64,000 nt of DNA from Chrysomallon squamiferum (lineage: Eukaryota > Mollusca > Gastropoda > Neomphalida > Peltospiridae): positions 6,672,443 to 6,736,442 of the forward strand of contig CM022672.1 in assembly GCA_012295275.1 (NCBI GenBank), given 5' to 3'. This document shows positions 15,001 through 27,680 of this stretch, piece by piece (the stretch's first letter is position 1; the number at the start of each line of letters is the position of its first letter). The translations under genes were made by a program, and so were the position numbers. The notes under the pieces were generated by a model, which saw only the letters and a program-made list of their open reading frames with translations, made no database searches and was not told the origin of the DNA.

Positions 15001-15007
15001 TTGCCAT
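1..15007 (-). CDS. NUP214: Nuclear pore protein NUP214, 5' 23 exons (partial)
   Basis: FG nucleoporin of the cytoplasmic pore face, where the family docks the mRNA-export helicase DDX19 and the exportin CRM1 and pairs with NUP88/NUP62. Exons in order: 14969-15007, 14496-14622, 13856-14082, 13243-13437, 12573-12701, 12147-12250, 11557-11654, 11132-11201, 10164-10290, 9626-9781, 8676-9287, 8230-8382, 7544-7660, 6718-6815, 6072-6221, 5435-5700, 4693-4869, 3740-3903, 2893-2976, 1940-2270, 1434-1610, 796-940, 1-308. Phases agree throughout except for one missing base in each of exons 4 and 20. About 1350 residues: propeller 1-424 (HLALSCDELTL, CWSPKGKQ, VVLLLSTDGLL as in human NUP214), FG exon about 425-628, coiled coil about 719-948, acidic stretch, then FG-rich tail leaving the window. 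The start MATDNGPPERDVK lies just before the propeller. Family assignment is secure; exact junctions are manual. Confidence 0.93.
1011..1430 (-). repeat. 36-bp minisatellite at the start of NUP214 intron 21
   Basis: About eleven increasingly diverged copies of a 36-base unit fill the first 420 bases of the intron. The four units nearest the exon are almost identical and contain ACATTAACATTTAGTGTTC. The unit is a multiple of three and is open in the frame of exon 21, so read-through would add repeats of SFTLTFSVLPSY until a TGA at 1239-1241. Copies decay away from the exon, which suggests recent growth at the exon edge. Confidence 0.8.
1940..2270 (-). other. NUP214: NUP214 exon 20 with apparent one-base deletion
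   Basis: From the acceptor the incoming frame reads AELPPATPLPK and stops about ten codons later. A second frame, also S/T/P-rich and NUP-like (KTESSSKPPKTQ onward to NIFN), is open to the donor. They join if the five-base T run at 2238-2242 (plus strand) had six. The exon would then be 332 bases and exactly restore phase 1 in, phase 0 out. Because the gene is presumably essential and the defect sits in a homopolymer, a sequencing or assembly slip is more likely than a real mutation. Confidence 0.75.
2991..3250. repeat. (ATT)n tracts in NUP214 intron 19 region
   Basis: An uninterrupted (ATT)n run at about 2991-3029 and a second ATT run passing into ACT units at about 3208-3250. The rest of the intron 2977-3739 is AT-rich with no supported coding. 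Confidence 0.85.
4693..6815 (-). other. NUP214: NUP214 coiled-coil exons 14-17
   Basis: Exons 6718-6815, 6072-6221, 5435-5700 and 4693-4869 encode a charged helical stretch. Anchors are FTKELKAHKK, VGTKEEMQKL, LDPASAEKLHELQQQ and QWDEYKKKK, lining up with human FQKELEELK, VGTSEEMKML, LDPKSEAQLQEI and EWDQHLEQKKK. In the family this region assembles with NUP88 and NUP62. Exon 16 starts after a run of more than 20 T in the sense strand that serves as the polypyrimidine tract (5702-5725 in window coordinates). Confidence 0.85.
8676..9287 (-). other. NUP214: NUP214 FG-repeat exon 11
   Basis: Largest exon in the window (612 bases), directly after the propeller. It codes for an A/T/S/Q-rich disordered segment with PFGQ, SFGQK, PFGQK and AFGQSQ motifs plus FQF and FTF, the kind of FG motif that binds transport receptors. 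Human NUP214 carries most FG motifs at its C terminus, so an FG cluster between propeller and coiled coil is a local feature. A GTTTGA donor follows ACA G. Reading on into the intron gives a hydrophobic tail that is not part of the protein. Confidence 0.85.
9626..14622 (-). other. NUP214: NUP214 N-terminal beta-propeller exons 2-10
   Basis: Nine exons encode the seven-bladed propeller, which in the family binds DDX19. Landmarks in order: HLALSCDELTL (exon 3), DLAWNPANPVMLATC (exon 4), CWSPKGKQIVIG (exon 5), DIAWLSTYMFLAAY (exon 6), CYGSGENRKHKYY (exon 7), NWEHWTLEDCGRAELP (exon 9) and PSPVVLLLSTDGLLVPFHML (exon 10). Each aligns by eye, and almost without gaps, with human NUP214. Exon 4 has one base too few, and the intron after exon 8 starts with GC instead of GT. 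Everything else in this part looks like an intact, constrained gene. Confidence 0.88.
13107..13226. repeat. Perfect 60-bp tandem duplication in NUP214 intron 4
   Basis: Bases 13107-13166 are repeated without change at 13167-13226, beginning TTCATTTTTTATTTTTTTG. The second copy ends 16 bases from the exon 4 donor at 13242. With no differences between copies, the duplication is very young or is an assembly artefact. Confidence 0.9.
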
Positions 15008-15790
15008 AATAGGATTAAGTATTACGCAGATTTAAGGTAACATCACCAACTTCAAATGTTACAAAATGTGCGAATAATACCTCTTTTTTCTAACAAAGAT
15101 CATCAATTAGTTCGGAAAAAACAGTGTTAAAATTTGATTAAAAACCTATTAAGAAATAGTTATTTCAAACATACTGATTAAAATGAACGTTCATAAGGAT
15201 TATTACAACTTAAAATTTATTAAGTTTATGTTTTACATATATGCGACTTTAACCATTTACTTGTAAATACATTTTAAATAATGATTACTCCTCCCTTGCT
15301 CCCATTTTTGAAAGGTAGGCTTAAAACACGGACTATTGCAGTCCTGTTCATTGAACGAATTTTAGCATCAGAAAGGCATTTTAATAATTTAATATAATTT
15401 CTCTAGTTAATATTATTATTTGTTATAAATATATTTCCCAATCATCTATAGTTTGTTTATGAATATAAAACGATATTTATGAGTTATGAGTTATTCAATG
15501 TCTTCTTCCATAACAAGCTTTCGTGCGACTTTAGCAACACCTGGAAAGATGTAAAAATGATGTAAAATATTCATTATTCTAAATAATTTAGACAAATAAT
15601 GACTAAACGCACAGGTTGCAAAACTCATGCAAATTAATCACGATTTAACTTACGTTTCATATAATCACATAAATCAGGACATTAAGATTAATTCATAAAA
15701 AAAAAATGTATTATTTAGAGATTTAAATAACAACAGGATCACCCAGTAAATAATATTATATATATTAACCCAAGCTTAACTAATTATATT

Positions 15791-15855
<65 letters not shown>

Positions 15856-16379
15856 TTTTTTTTCAATTATAAAGTTTTCAAATTGTACCGCATATCTCTT
15901 GCATTATGTTAAATATGAAATATGACTATTTCATTTTGCATAAAGAAAATTTATTCGCATAATTATTTACAACTAAAAGACAAAAAAAAAAAAAAAAAAA
16001 AAATAATAATAATAATAATAATCATTTTATAAAAATGTACTTTAAAATTTACTTTTAGAGAAACATAACAACTGGATCCGGAACTCCTGAGAAGATTTGG
16101 TTAAAAACTTTGCATAAAATAAAATTGATAATGTTCACATCGAGGACGCCGTTAAAAACTAAGACCCAGAGCTAAGAAATGATTTTAAATATGAACCAGG
16201 AAAAACTTATAGGTTAAGGTTTCCAATCATAAATACCCCCTCCCGATCCGCCTATAGATTTAATTATTACTCTGATTTTAGTTCATTTAAATGAAATAAC
16301 GACACTAGCATAACGAGACCTGTTAAATTTTATCAAGGAAGTACCGTTTATTATCGATCGACTTAACATGCGCATTGAA
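15008..16379. promoter_or_regulatory. Divergent upstream region between NUP214 and NEK6/7
   Basis: The NUP214 start codon (15005-15007) and the first likely NEK exon (about 16380) lie head to head 1.4 kb apart, so promoter sequence for both should be here. No TATA box could be placed with confidence. It contains a (TA)n tract at 15794-15850, an A run at about 15982-16003 followed by AAT units, and less AT-rich DNA with several CpGs near 16340-16460. Confidence 0.45.
15794..15850. repeat. (TA)n microsatellite
   Basis: About 28 uninterrupted TA units in the shared NUP214/NEK upstream region. Expected to be length-variable. Confidence 0.95.
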
Positions 16380-16459
16380 CATTTCCGGTACTTTCGGGAT
16401 TGTTTGCTGTCATTAGTTTCAAAGTGTTTCGGGTTTTTAATATTCCGTCCACAGGATAG
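16380..16459 (+). other. Candidate non-coding first exon of the NEK6/7 gene
   Basis: A CpG-containing stretch ends in GATAG followed by GTATGT, a good donor. The coding exon opens with an acceptor at 18125, ten bases upstream of the start codon, so at least one upstream 5' UTR exon is required; this is the best candidate seen. Its 5' limit is a guess. The 1.67-kb intron to 18125 shows no coding. Confidence 0.35.
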
Positions 16460-18135
16460 GTATGTTTTTAACTCATTAGTTTCTGTATAATTAAACTGAG
16501 TTGTTAAAGTAGAAATTATAATTTGACTGTCTGGCCTTTACTGTTCAACCGAAACTAATTTCGCAACATCGGGCACCTGCGGCTGTGATTGTAAACAGGT
16601 TAACCTAGAAAATGGCTGCCAACCAAGATAAATGTGTCAACATTGAGATGTGTTGTCAGAAAAAAAGAAGTGCAATAATTGCTACTTCCAGATATTATCA
16701 CTTAAATGTCTTCAGATAATGTTCAACATGTTTTAACCAAATGTTAATGATAAGCGATTTTAAAAATAGTTTCAAAATATAAGGTAAAACCGCCGCACTC
16801 GTCTTTGACATTAAACTTACAATCGCACTGAGTGAACTCTGTTAGTGTTAGTGTTAGTGTATGGTCTCATGGTATATTAGTGTGTTTCATTTATTTTCCA
16901 ATTACAGTTGCTTTGTTGAAAATCATAGGTGGTAAATAGTAGTAGTATGTATGCCACAAAAGCTTAAATATTTTCTGATGATATATTAATATATATATAT
17001 CACCAGAAAGAGCAATAATAATTGTTATTATTATTATTATTTTTAATATTTGAGAGAGAGAAAAAAGAAAAAAAGCAAGCTGATAAAAATGACACCAAGA
17101 TGTTTTTGATAGCCCTGATATGAAAGAAATTATGAATTTTTATGTGCCTAAAACTTGTTGGTCTTTTTTCTTTTAAATTTATGGAGAGACACATTTGTTT
17201 CAGTCATTTGGCAACATAAACATTAAATATCTTATATAGTTACAAATGGATTATATACCAAAATGAAGAATTTGATGAGTACTAGAGCTGTACAATACTT
17301 TAAGTGTGTTGCTAATATTCATGAATATATATATTAATTGCATTAATATTCTCAAATATACCTTACAACTTAATTATGTATGCCTAAACAGTTCTATAAA
17401 AATTAACCAGTGTACAAAAAGGTCATTTTTCAAGATGATGTTTTTGATGAGTTGTAGAGCCTTTATATGTTCAGATATTTTGCTAATATTCATTTGAGTG
17501 TGTTGCTAATATTTATGAATATTTATTAATTGTATAAATGATTTAAAGTCCAAAATAAGCTTAACCTGACCATATTCTGATTATTTTGAAATGGTAAACT
17601 TGTCTGTTGATCCTCTATAGCTTTCTAAAGATCATATATCAAGAAACAAATACAAAAATGAATCTGAATATTGATATATCTTTGTATTTGTTGTTTTTGA
17701 AAATGTAAAAAAAATGATGAAACAGAAACTGTAATGAGGGAAATTGCTTTTGATCACCATTCACAAAGACTGGATAATTTTTTGTTGAGTATCTGGTAGT
17801 GGTAGTAGTGATAATAGCAGCAACAGCAATAGAACAGTGGTAATTGTAGAATCACATTTGCAATCAGTTTTAGTTCAAAAAGAATAATAATATATGTTTA
17901 TCTTTCTGGGCATGTTCCCTAAAAATTGATGAGTTATAAAGGCCATTATTTATTTCTTTGAAAATCTGGTCAGCATCACTGCATATCTAATTCTTAATTT
18001 TGTATCATAACCATGTCATTTAAAATAAAATTAAAAGTTAGATTTCATGTTGTTGCATGTATTTTCATTGTAATTTTGTTAATAAAAATATATAAATGTA
18101 CCATTAAATAATTGTCATTATTTAGATCTGCAGCC

Positions 18136-19441
18136 ATGGCAGATTCTATGGAGCAACCCATGGATTTCCAAGCAGATCATCCACAACTTAAACCTCAGTC
18201 TGATGCTGAAAGTATCTACATGAACCTAGGCAACTTTGAAATAGGCAAGAAGATTGGAAAAGGCCAATTCTCTGAAGTATATCGAGCTAAAAACAAGATC
18301 AATGGGAGCACTGTTGCTTTGAAAAAAGTTCAGGTATGTTACCAAACTGGGAAAGCACAATCAACATTAAGCATTAACATTTTATTTATTTTAAAAAAAA
18401 ATTCTTATATTGTGATTTATTAATACTTGCTGTTATTGCTCTAGTTTTTATTGCTTTACTGGCATAATTACCTAAAATTAATAACTCAAACTTCTTAATT
18501 CGATCTAAATTGTTCTACCTTTTTTTCTTTCTTTTTTTTTCTTTTTAGATTTTTGAAATGATGGATGCAAAAGCAAGGCAAGACTGTATAAAAGAAATTG
18601 ATTTATTGAAGGTAATTTACTGATTTTATGTATTTGTTTCCTATTCTGCATTTGAACTTGCAAAATATGTGTAATTTGTTCATTGTTACTGTTACTGTAT
18701 TAGTTTGTGATAAATTAGATAGTGAGTTTCATTGATTTTTTTCTATATCCTACCCAAGCATGATTAAAATATTTATTATTCATTAGCTAAGTATAATGTG
18801 TATATTAAATTGGTTTGCCTTGATCATTCATGCTAGCAGAAGCAGTGGTATTGCATAACTGCACAATAAGCTAGAAATTAAGTGTATGTTGACTTAATAA
18901 GAAATAGGTATTTATTATTTAGAAATGAATCTATTAGGCTTTGGAGAAAAAATCTTCAGAATGTTAAAAAGTAAGCATATTCTTGAAATGCTTAACAAAC
19001 ATGCATTGTATCTCAAGTTATTTTCACCTACACAGATCAAGTATGTAATAGCCTTTTAATAACTCAGCAGCTGACTTCTTTTTAATTTTTTAATTCATTT
19101 GCTTTTAAGATGTCAAATCTTATTAATTTATTTTTCTCTTTTCTCTTTCTTTTGGTGTTTAAATATATGTATTATTATTCTTCTGTTTTAGATTTTTATT
19201 ATTTTGCTATTGCTTTCTTTCATATAAATGTATATATATATATATATTTTCTCTTTTTTTAAATTATTATTTTTTTAATCTTCCACAGCAACTGAACCAT
19301 CCAAATGTTATAAAGTACCTAGCAAACTTTATTGGTAATAATGAACTGAATATTGTACTTGAACTAGCTGATGCAGGTGATCTTTCCAGAATGATAAAAG
19401 TAGGTATTTTTTTGTCAAAAATTACTCATAAATACATTGGT

Positions 19442-19482
<41 letters not shown>

Positions 19483-22073
19483 ATAATAATAATATATTTT
19501 TATTATTATTGTTGTTGTTATTATTATTTCTTGATAGACTGAGGATAATACAACTTTACAATTATTTACTCAATCTGTATGTTAAAATTCATTGACTACA
19601 ATTAAATTTTAATGTCAAATTATAAATTTATTTTCAGCACTTCAAAAAACAAAATAGACTGATTCCTGAGAAAACAATATGGAAATATTTTGTACAAATC
19701 TGTAGTGCACTTAATCATATGCATTCCAGAAGAATTATGCATAGAGGTAATTTTTGTATTTATTAACCATTATTGTTTTACCAAACATATCCAGCTCAAC
19801 TTTTATTTACAGTTTAACCATTCAGAGCTTATATTGGGTTTGACAAGCTAATTTTTTTTTATTGAAAACAAATTATATGTAATTATTGTACAGTCTCCTT
19901 TACCTTAATAATAATAAATGTTCTTTAATTTTTTCTTCACAAACAAATAACACATATAAATAAAAAAATAAAAAAATAATTTAAAAAAATGAGTATGAGA
20001 TCCAGTGCAATTATTCCTGCATGAAATGAAGGATTAAGGAATTGTTTTAGGCAGTTTAGACAGAATCTGTTATCAAGGTAATCTGCGAAAAATAGTAAGT
20101 GTAATAAAATAAATGTTTTGCTAAAAGCAAATGTTTACATCTGGAAACATAACAACAAAGATAGAGTGATATTGTGTTACAATTTATCATCACAAAAGAT
20201 AAAACAGTCACTATATAAAAAAAATTAGTTTTTCCTGTGTCAAAATGTTAAATAAAAAATAAAAAATAGTGGTTATTGATCAAACTAAGTAATTTAGTTT
20301 TGTGACGTCCAGATTTAAACTAGTATTAATTTACTTGAGAAATAACTATGTAATATGTGTTCATTTTGATTCACCAGATATCAAACCAGCCAATGTGTTT
20401 ATCACTGCTCAGGGAGTTGTCAAACTTGGAGATCTTGGTCTAGGTAGATTCTTCAGTTCAAAAACCACAGCAGCACATTCCTTGGGTATGCTTTTATTTT
20501 GTTTAACAGACATCACTTTCATTGTCTTCTTTTTCTTCTTATTTTTAGTTTTTTTAGTATTAGTATTACAGAATGCTGTAAATTCTAAAACACTTAAACT
20601 AAAAGATTTTTCATTTAATTTCAACTTTTAAAAATAAAAATAGGTAACCTTGCCTATATACATTGAAAGAATCATCACTAGCACTATTAACTGACCAAAT
20701 GGGTTTGAACATTTTACAAGAACTTAATCTTTATTTTTTTATGTTACAGAATTGAAATTTGAAGGAAATAATCCCCTTTTGTTACCATAAACAACTAGTG
20801 CCAGTTTAATTTTTTTAAGACAAATGGTTCCAATTATTTTTGGCTTTTTTTAATATTACAATACCCAATTTCATGAACATCTCCAACCCAAACCAATATC
20901 ATTCAAACTACTGGGGTTCATCATAGATATGTATTTCTTTAAAAAACAGAAAGAAATCATGCTTTGTTTACATACATCAAAAACAAATAATTTAAAAAAA
21001 ATTAATAATACATTTTTCATTCGTATTTTGAAACAGAAAATTGTATAAAGGTTATATAAAGAAAATAGTTAGTTTTTCCAAGATTTTCTGTCTTTCTTTT
21101 TACAGTAATTGTTTTTAAATATATATATTCCCAATCTGGATTCTCTAGCACAAATATATTTTTATACAGCATCTTTCCAAAAATATTAGCCTAATTATGA
21201 TAGTACAAAAAAGAGAGGTGATAAAAAAACAACAACGAAGTTTTATAAACCATATTTCAACTTATTACAGGCATAGGGATGCTGTTATGCATTATTATTA
21301 CGTATATATACATTTCTTTTGCAAAAAAACCTGAAACATTTATCTGAAAAAGTAAAAAATTTTATATGCCTTTTCTAAATGGTCATGTCAAAAACTGAAA
21401 AACTATTTTGTTTATTCAAATTTTGTAATTTTTTGCCTAGTGTGTCCCCTTAAAACGACATTATTGTGCTTGAAGCAGTGCTGTTGACAACATCGTCATT
21501 CCCAGTTACCTGCCTTTCTGGATAACTACATAGTTTTATTTTATATATACAGTTATTTGTTTAAATGAGAATACACAGTTTTTGTGTGTGTGTGTAGGTT
21601 GTTTTTTTTGTGTGTGTTTGTTTGTTTTTTGTTTTTTATTACAGAAATTATTTATTTCTACTGGAATAGACAGTTTTATTTGTCAGATAAAATTATTTAT
21701 TTCAGTGGGGACACCTTACTACATGTCTCCTGAAAGAATACACGAAACAGGCTACAACTTTAAGTCAGACATCTGGTCTCTTGGCTGTCTTTTATATGAG
21801 GTACATAACAAATAATAAAATAACTTTATATAACCAAACTTTAATACATTTAAGTTTTTCATTCGTTTAGTTTTAAAATTTCATATTTAAGTATCTTTTT
21901 ATAAGCAAACAAAATATACTAGTATTGTCATAGTCATCCATGACTATAGATTTTGTTGGGATATATTAAAACAGTTCAGTTTAGTATCCATTACTGTTTT
22001 TTGACATTAACTCTTCTTAATTCTGTTATTGACAGATTTAGTACAAATCAGTTTTTTGTCATAATTTCATTTA

Positions 22074-22107
<34 letters not shown>

Positions 22108-22587
22108 TTCTTCTAATCATACTGGTCATGTGAAAAGATATGAGATTTCCTATTAAGAAAATAAACATTTTGTTAAGATCTAATTAATGAATTTTTTATA
22201 TTTTATTTTATTGTTATTTTTACTGTGTTACTAACTAACTTACAGATGGCAGCTCTGCAGTCACCTTTCTATGGAGACAAGATGAATCTGTATTCACTGT
22301 GTAAAAAGATAGAATCATGTGATTATCCACCTTTACCTTCAGACCACTATTCTAATGAGGTAAGTCTTATTTCTTAATCCATCACATTGTCATATATAAA
22401 TTTGTTAGTATTAACTAATTAAGATATATTTGATGTATTTACCATTTGCAGTTATTAAAGCTCATTTTACACATTTACCGTTTACAACTGATATCTTAAG
22501 CATGTGTATTAAATAGTCTTTTAAAAATAAAACGTTAAGTCTAATAATTATAATTTTTAATCTGATTATCAAAATCTTTTTTATTAC

Positions 22588-22621
<34 letters not shown>

Positions 22622-22887
22622 CTTTTTTTTAAAAATATTTTTATTCAGAGTTCAGTTCAAATACTAGATTTGTTTGTGTTTTACAGTTAAGAGAGTTAGT
22701 GGGAATGTGTATTAATCCTGACCCAGAAAAAAGACCAACAATAGAATATGTTTATAGTGTTGCGCAACAGATGTTTACTTGGAGTCAGCAGCCACAACAG
22801 GTGCAGCATCAACAACAGCAGCCACTCCCTACTGTTGTGCAGCAGACAAATACATTCCAAGCTATAGCTACTCCTGGCAGTCAGTGA
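18136..22887 (+). CDS. NEK7: NIMA-related serine/threonine kinase NEK6/NEK7
   Basis: Mitotic kinase activated by NEK9 and acting on spindle and centrosome targets; vertebrate NEK7 also licenses the NLRP3 inflammasome. Coding exons: 18136-18333, 18549-18611, 19289-19399, 19638-19746, 20378-20485, 21706-21800, 22246-22359, 22687-22887, all GT-AG with matching phases, 332 residues. The start sits in GCCATGG. Seen: Gly-loop GKGQFSEV (41-48), K63 in VALKK, HRD (159-161) with DIKPAN, DLG (179-181) as in NEK6/7 rather than DFG, activation-loop S195 before [11 protein letters not shown], and Y97 matching the autoinhibitory Tyr of NEK7. The catalytic domain ends near 300, followed by about 30 Gln-rich residues absent from human NEK7 (302 aa). 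One gene appears to represent both vertebrate paralogues; the N-terminal spacing is closer to NEK7. The symbol could equally be NEK6. Confidence 0.95.
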
Positions 22888-22968
22888 AAACTTGGCTGGC
22901 TTGTCAGCAAGTACTGTACATTCCTTTATCAGTTCATTTGTGTTCCTTCAAAGTGTTTAGTACATTTA

Positions 22969-23289
22969 GCAGTTAAAAATCACTGTTAACAGTTCAGAAT
23001 CACTATTAGCAGTTCATAATGACTAATATCTTTGCAAAATAACTGCAAGCACTTAAAGACTATTGATAGTAGTTTAAAACCACTTAAAGCAATTCATAAT
23101 CACTGTTAGAATTTCTAAAGTCAGTGATAGCAATTTAATGATTACTGATAGTTTAAAATCAGAAAATAGTTTAAAGATTAGCAATAGTTTAAAATCAGTG
23201 TTAGTAGTTTAAAGATTAGTGATAGTTTAAAAACAGATAGCATTTTAAAGATAACTGACAGCAGGTTAAAATCACTAATACCAGTTTTA
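22969..23289 (+). repeat. Degenerate ~20-bp tandem repeat in NEK 3' region
   Basis: Roughly fifteen diverged units built on the theme AGCAGTTTAAAATCACTGTT, with alternating forms such as TTTAAAGATTAGTGATAG, beginning about 80 bases after the stop codon. Unit length varies from about 17 to 25, so this is an old array rather than a fresh microsatellite. Confidence 0.75.
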
Positions 23290-24612
23290 ATTTTAATTTT
23301 ATTTTAATGGTTTTTTTTTTTAATTTTATTTATTTATTTATTTATTTCAGAAAAGCTGAAAAGATTTTACAAAAATTCCTGACATTTTTTTTTTGAAAAG
23401 CAAATATTTGCTTGAAGTAGATTTGCTTTAGCTCAGGGGTCTTAAACATTTTGGGTCAAGTGGGCAAACTCAAATTTGACAGAGATTTTATTTTATTTAT
23501 TTATTTATTTATTTTTTTTTTTTTTTTGTCGATCCAGTAGGTATTAGTGAAACTAAGTCAGGGTGAATACCTGATCAATATGTATAGCAGTATCATTTTA
23601 TTTCTCAACAGAAAGCAGTGAAAATATTTAAGGTGCACTATCTTCTTGTTTTGTTGTTAGTAAGATTTATGAAACTGGTGTTTCTTCTAATAATCTTACA
23701 CTTAACTGAGATTAAACAGTCAAGCTTGAAAAAGTTATTTTACTTTTTTAATTAGCTATTGATAGTTAAATGCAGTCTACAGATGATGATTAGAAATTTG
23801 TGTGTGTCAATGTGTGTGTGCTCATTAGAGATTGAAACATGGTAAATAATTGTAAAAAAAAGAAAGAAAAAAAAGATTTGTTCTAAAGTGCAAGCATTAA
23901 ATACTGCTAAATGTACAAACTCATGTATACATGTACATGCATGAGCATTATAAGATATGCTACCCTCTGAAACACTGCTCACTTTGCAGAGTAGACTTAG
24001 TGCATATACATAACTGTGATACTGCAGACATTTCTGAATGACAGTGTGTGTACTGAGTAGTTATTTAAAACCAACAAATCCTGGTTTGTTAGTTTAGATT
24101 TATCGTTGAAAACCTGACAAGTGTTGTAATCAGATTTTCATTTTCCACAGAACAATGAATGTTTTTTTTTAGATTTCATGAATAAAATAACATAAAAAAA
24201 AAATATTTGCATCACTAGGACAGATAAATAATTTCTTCACAAGTTAAGGAAAGACTAGACTTCTGCTGTTATTAACTGCATTTTTAAATTGTATATTTTA
24301 TTACTGTTGTACAAGATCAAGATGTCTAATTCTTGATCTTATTTATTTATTGTTGACAGTATATCTGCAGGAACAGATATCTCATAGTGATGTGTTTTTG
24401 GGCAGAACTGTAACTGCCAGCTTTTAAATGCATTAAAAAATAGACAGTGTAGATTATAAATCATATTTATTATAAATTGTTATAAATTATATGTATAATT
24501 TCAATTATAAAAGGAATTATATGTACTACTATATGGTAATAGTTTTAGGTTGAAAAAGAAAAATTATTTTTTAAATTTATTCAGAATATATTACTTTTTA
24601 AAAATAAATCCC

Positions 24613-24614
<2 letters not shown>

Positions 24615-24663
<49 letters not shown>

Positions 24664-24674
24664 ACAAACACACA
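24615..24674. repeat. (CA)n microsatellite
   Basis: Nearly pure CA units, with two AAACA interruptions at the right end, inside the NEK downstream region. Confidence 0.95.
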
Positions 24675-25184
24675 GTGTTATATCATATCTATATGAAAAT
24701 AATGAGATAATAAAATTCCATCAGATATACTTTTACAAATACGTTGTCTTCCTAAACCACTTACATTGTTCTGTTGAAACAATATGTTATGTAAAACACA
24801 GGTAACAATATCTGTTTTAAAAGTAACTGATGTTATTACTTGGAGGTGTTTATCACTTGTTTGTTGAGGATTTACTGTTGATAATCTAGATTTTCTTTCC
24901 TTCAGTTTTAAAATAATAACAGAAAATGTACAAATAACCAGTGTTGTATAGCATTTTGATGTGCATTAGATATATAACTTTATAATTATAGTATTACTGT
25001 TTATTTTTCATTTCTTTTCTTCCTAGTCTTATACTAACAGGCTTTTTTGTGCAAAATCTTTGTTGTATTTGATTTTGTTTCCTATTTATTTTGTGCCAAT
25101 ATTTATGTGATCCGTCCATTTTTACATCGTTTTATGCTTTTATTTGTGAATTGCTAAATACAAAATTTTATAAATTATTAATAT

Positions 25185-25221
<37 letters not shown>

Positions 25222-27649
25222 CATATTTAGTATTGCAGTTTAAACTTTGGATATGTTTTGTAATTTTCTGACAGGAAAATCATGTGATATTTAAGATTTT
25301 TTAATTTAAGTAATCATCATGTTAATTTTCTATGGTAGGAAGTTAAAACCAGTCACAGGAAAGTACCTGAATTAACTGAATGTTTGCATTTAAAGACAAA
25401 TGATTAAACAGTAACTCCTGCCTTTTGTTGCTAACATGTATAATTATATGACTGTTGTTTCTGTTTGTTCCTCCTAGTTAATATATAATTTCATATTAGT
25501 GACTTCCAGTTGCTCTTAGGTATTTTTTTTTTTTTTTCATTTTCAGTATTACATTGTTTAATGTCTTGTTCACTGCAAACTATAAACAGCTGGGTTTTTT
25601 TTTGTTTTTTTGGTATGTAATTTTAAATTTTTATTTTTCTCTCATGATTAATATTTTATTTTTTCAATTTTTACTTTAAACAAATCTGCATATGGTACAC
25701 AAAATACATTATTTTTTCATGTTTTAATGACAACTTATTTTTACACTGTAATCATGAAATAAAAACAGATTATAAAATGCAAATTCATATTTTCAGACGG
25801 TTGTTTATTTCACAATTTTCAGTAATGATAAAGTATAAAAATTAAAATAAATTATAAAGGATGCCATTTTATTTTTATCATATAAATTTATTTTTGAAAA
25901 CAAATTGTTTCTTTGTGAAGTTTTTATTTTATTATCCTTTATAAGTTTATTGTTATCACCTGTAATATTTAAATATTTGGTATTAATTTAAATACATGTA
26001 CATTATATTTGAGGTTACAGAATGCAATTAAAATGCATTTATGTTTATAATTCAGGAATTTATTTAAAATACTATATATTTTGGTGTAAGGAATATATTT
26101 TCAAATACTTTACATTAGGATTAAGGAACATATTTTAAAAACTTCTTCATAGTTGATTTATTGTTTAACAGTGCCCTAGCACAAGTATTAATAACTTGTT
26201 GAGTACAAGTCTACAGGCATAATAATTTTGTATTAAAGAATCCATTTAAAATATTTTACTTCCAGAATTTATTTGATTCAGCAGGTACTGACTATTTTTT
26301 AAGAAACTAAAATTTCCCACAAATGTTAATATCCTCTCTTTTTAATTTTTGTTTTTATTTTATTTTATAACCTTTTAACTGTTAATTGTTGGATATGGAA
26401 ATTTACACCAGTAGGAATACTGTTAGTAATTTACAATACATTGTTAGATAAACTGGCTGAACTTGAGTACCAATTGGCTGAAGATGTTATTTTCATGAAC
26501 AAAAAATGTTGTTAATTAGCCATGTACTTAATATTAAATGGTTTCACTTTTTCATGTACATACCGATATAGATTTTTATATGTAGTCCATATAAATTGCA
26601 TTGAATACATAATGTACTCTGTGAATGAAATCTGATTGTTAGTGTGGAATTTTAATGCTGTTACAGAGTTGGTATCCCATAGGATATAATGGATCTTTCA
26701 GATTCAACAATAATTGTTAATGTTTTTGTTACAGGCCGATAAAATTGCATGTTATTCTTTGTTGTTTGTGATAAATATTGTAGAAGGAGATTAATTTAAA
26801 AAATATCTTAAATTAATAATAAGAAAAAAGATCCTATCTGTAAGTTGTCATTTAAATACTATACAAAAAAGAACAGTTTGAAATGTTTTACAAGATATAT
26901 ATTTCAAAAATAAAATCTTTTGTTAAAGTTAAAAAAATCTTCATGACATTTGGATCTATGTAGTTTTTATTTATTTATTTGTTTTATTGTTCTTTTTTAA
27001 CATGTCTGCCCAAAATACTATTTAATGGCCTTTCAATTCACATATCCATTGTAATTCATATTTTACTTGCACAGTTTCAGTATAAAATTAGATGGCCCCC
27101 AAAAGAAAAAAATATTTTTAAATAAAGAAAAATCTGTTCAAACTTGTTTCTTTTTCAGAGATGTATTAAAATGACAACACTCAAATATCAAAGAAATATA
27201 TGTGTGTGTTTTGGGCTTTTTTTTAAATAACATTAGTTGTTGTTGTTTTTTGTTGTTGTTGTTGTTATTATTTAAAATTAATTTATAAAATGTAAGTAGT
27301 TGATTTTGAAGCAAAAAGTGAAAAAAAATATTGCATAAAGAAGTACTTTTGAAAAGCAGACAAGGATTTCATAAATACCAGAATATTTACTCATAACGAA
27401 GAACACTAGTCATGTATTTTAAAATAATGAATGAATGATAAATGAAATTTTAAAAATAATAAAACAAAAAATGTCTTAGTCATTAATATGAAAATCCGTC
27501 CTATAAATATAAATTCATGTTCTACACAAAACATTATTTATTGTTGCCTGCCTGTGATGTTTGATTTCTGTGATATGAAGTACCATTTGAGAAGAAAGAA
27601 AAACAAAGGTAGTAGATAATGTTGATTTGTTTTCAGATTATCATCATCA

Positions 27650-27680
<31 letters not shown>

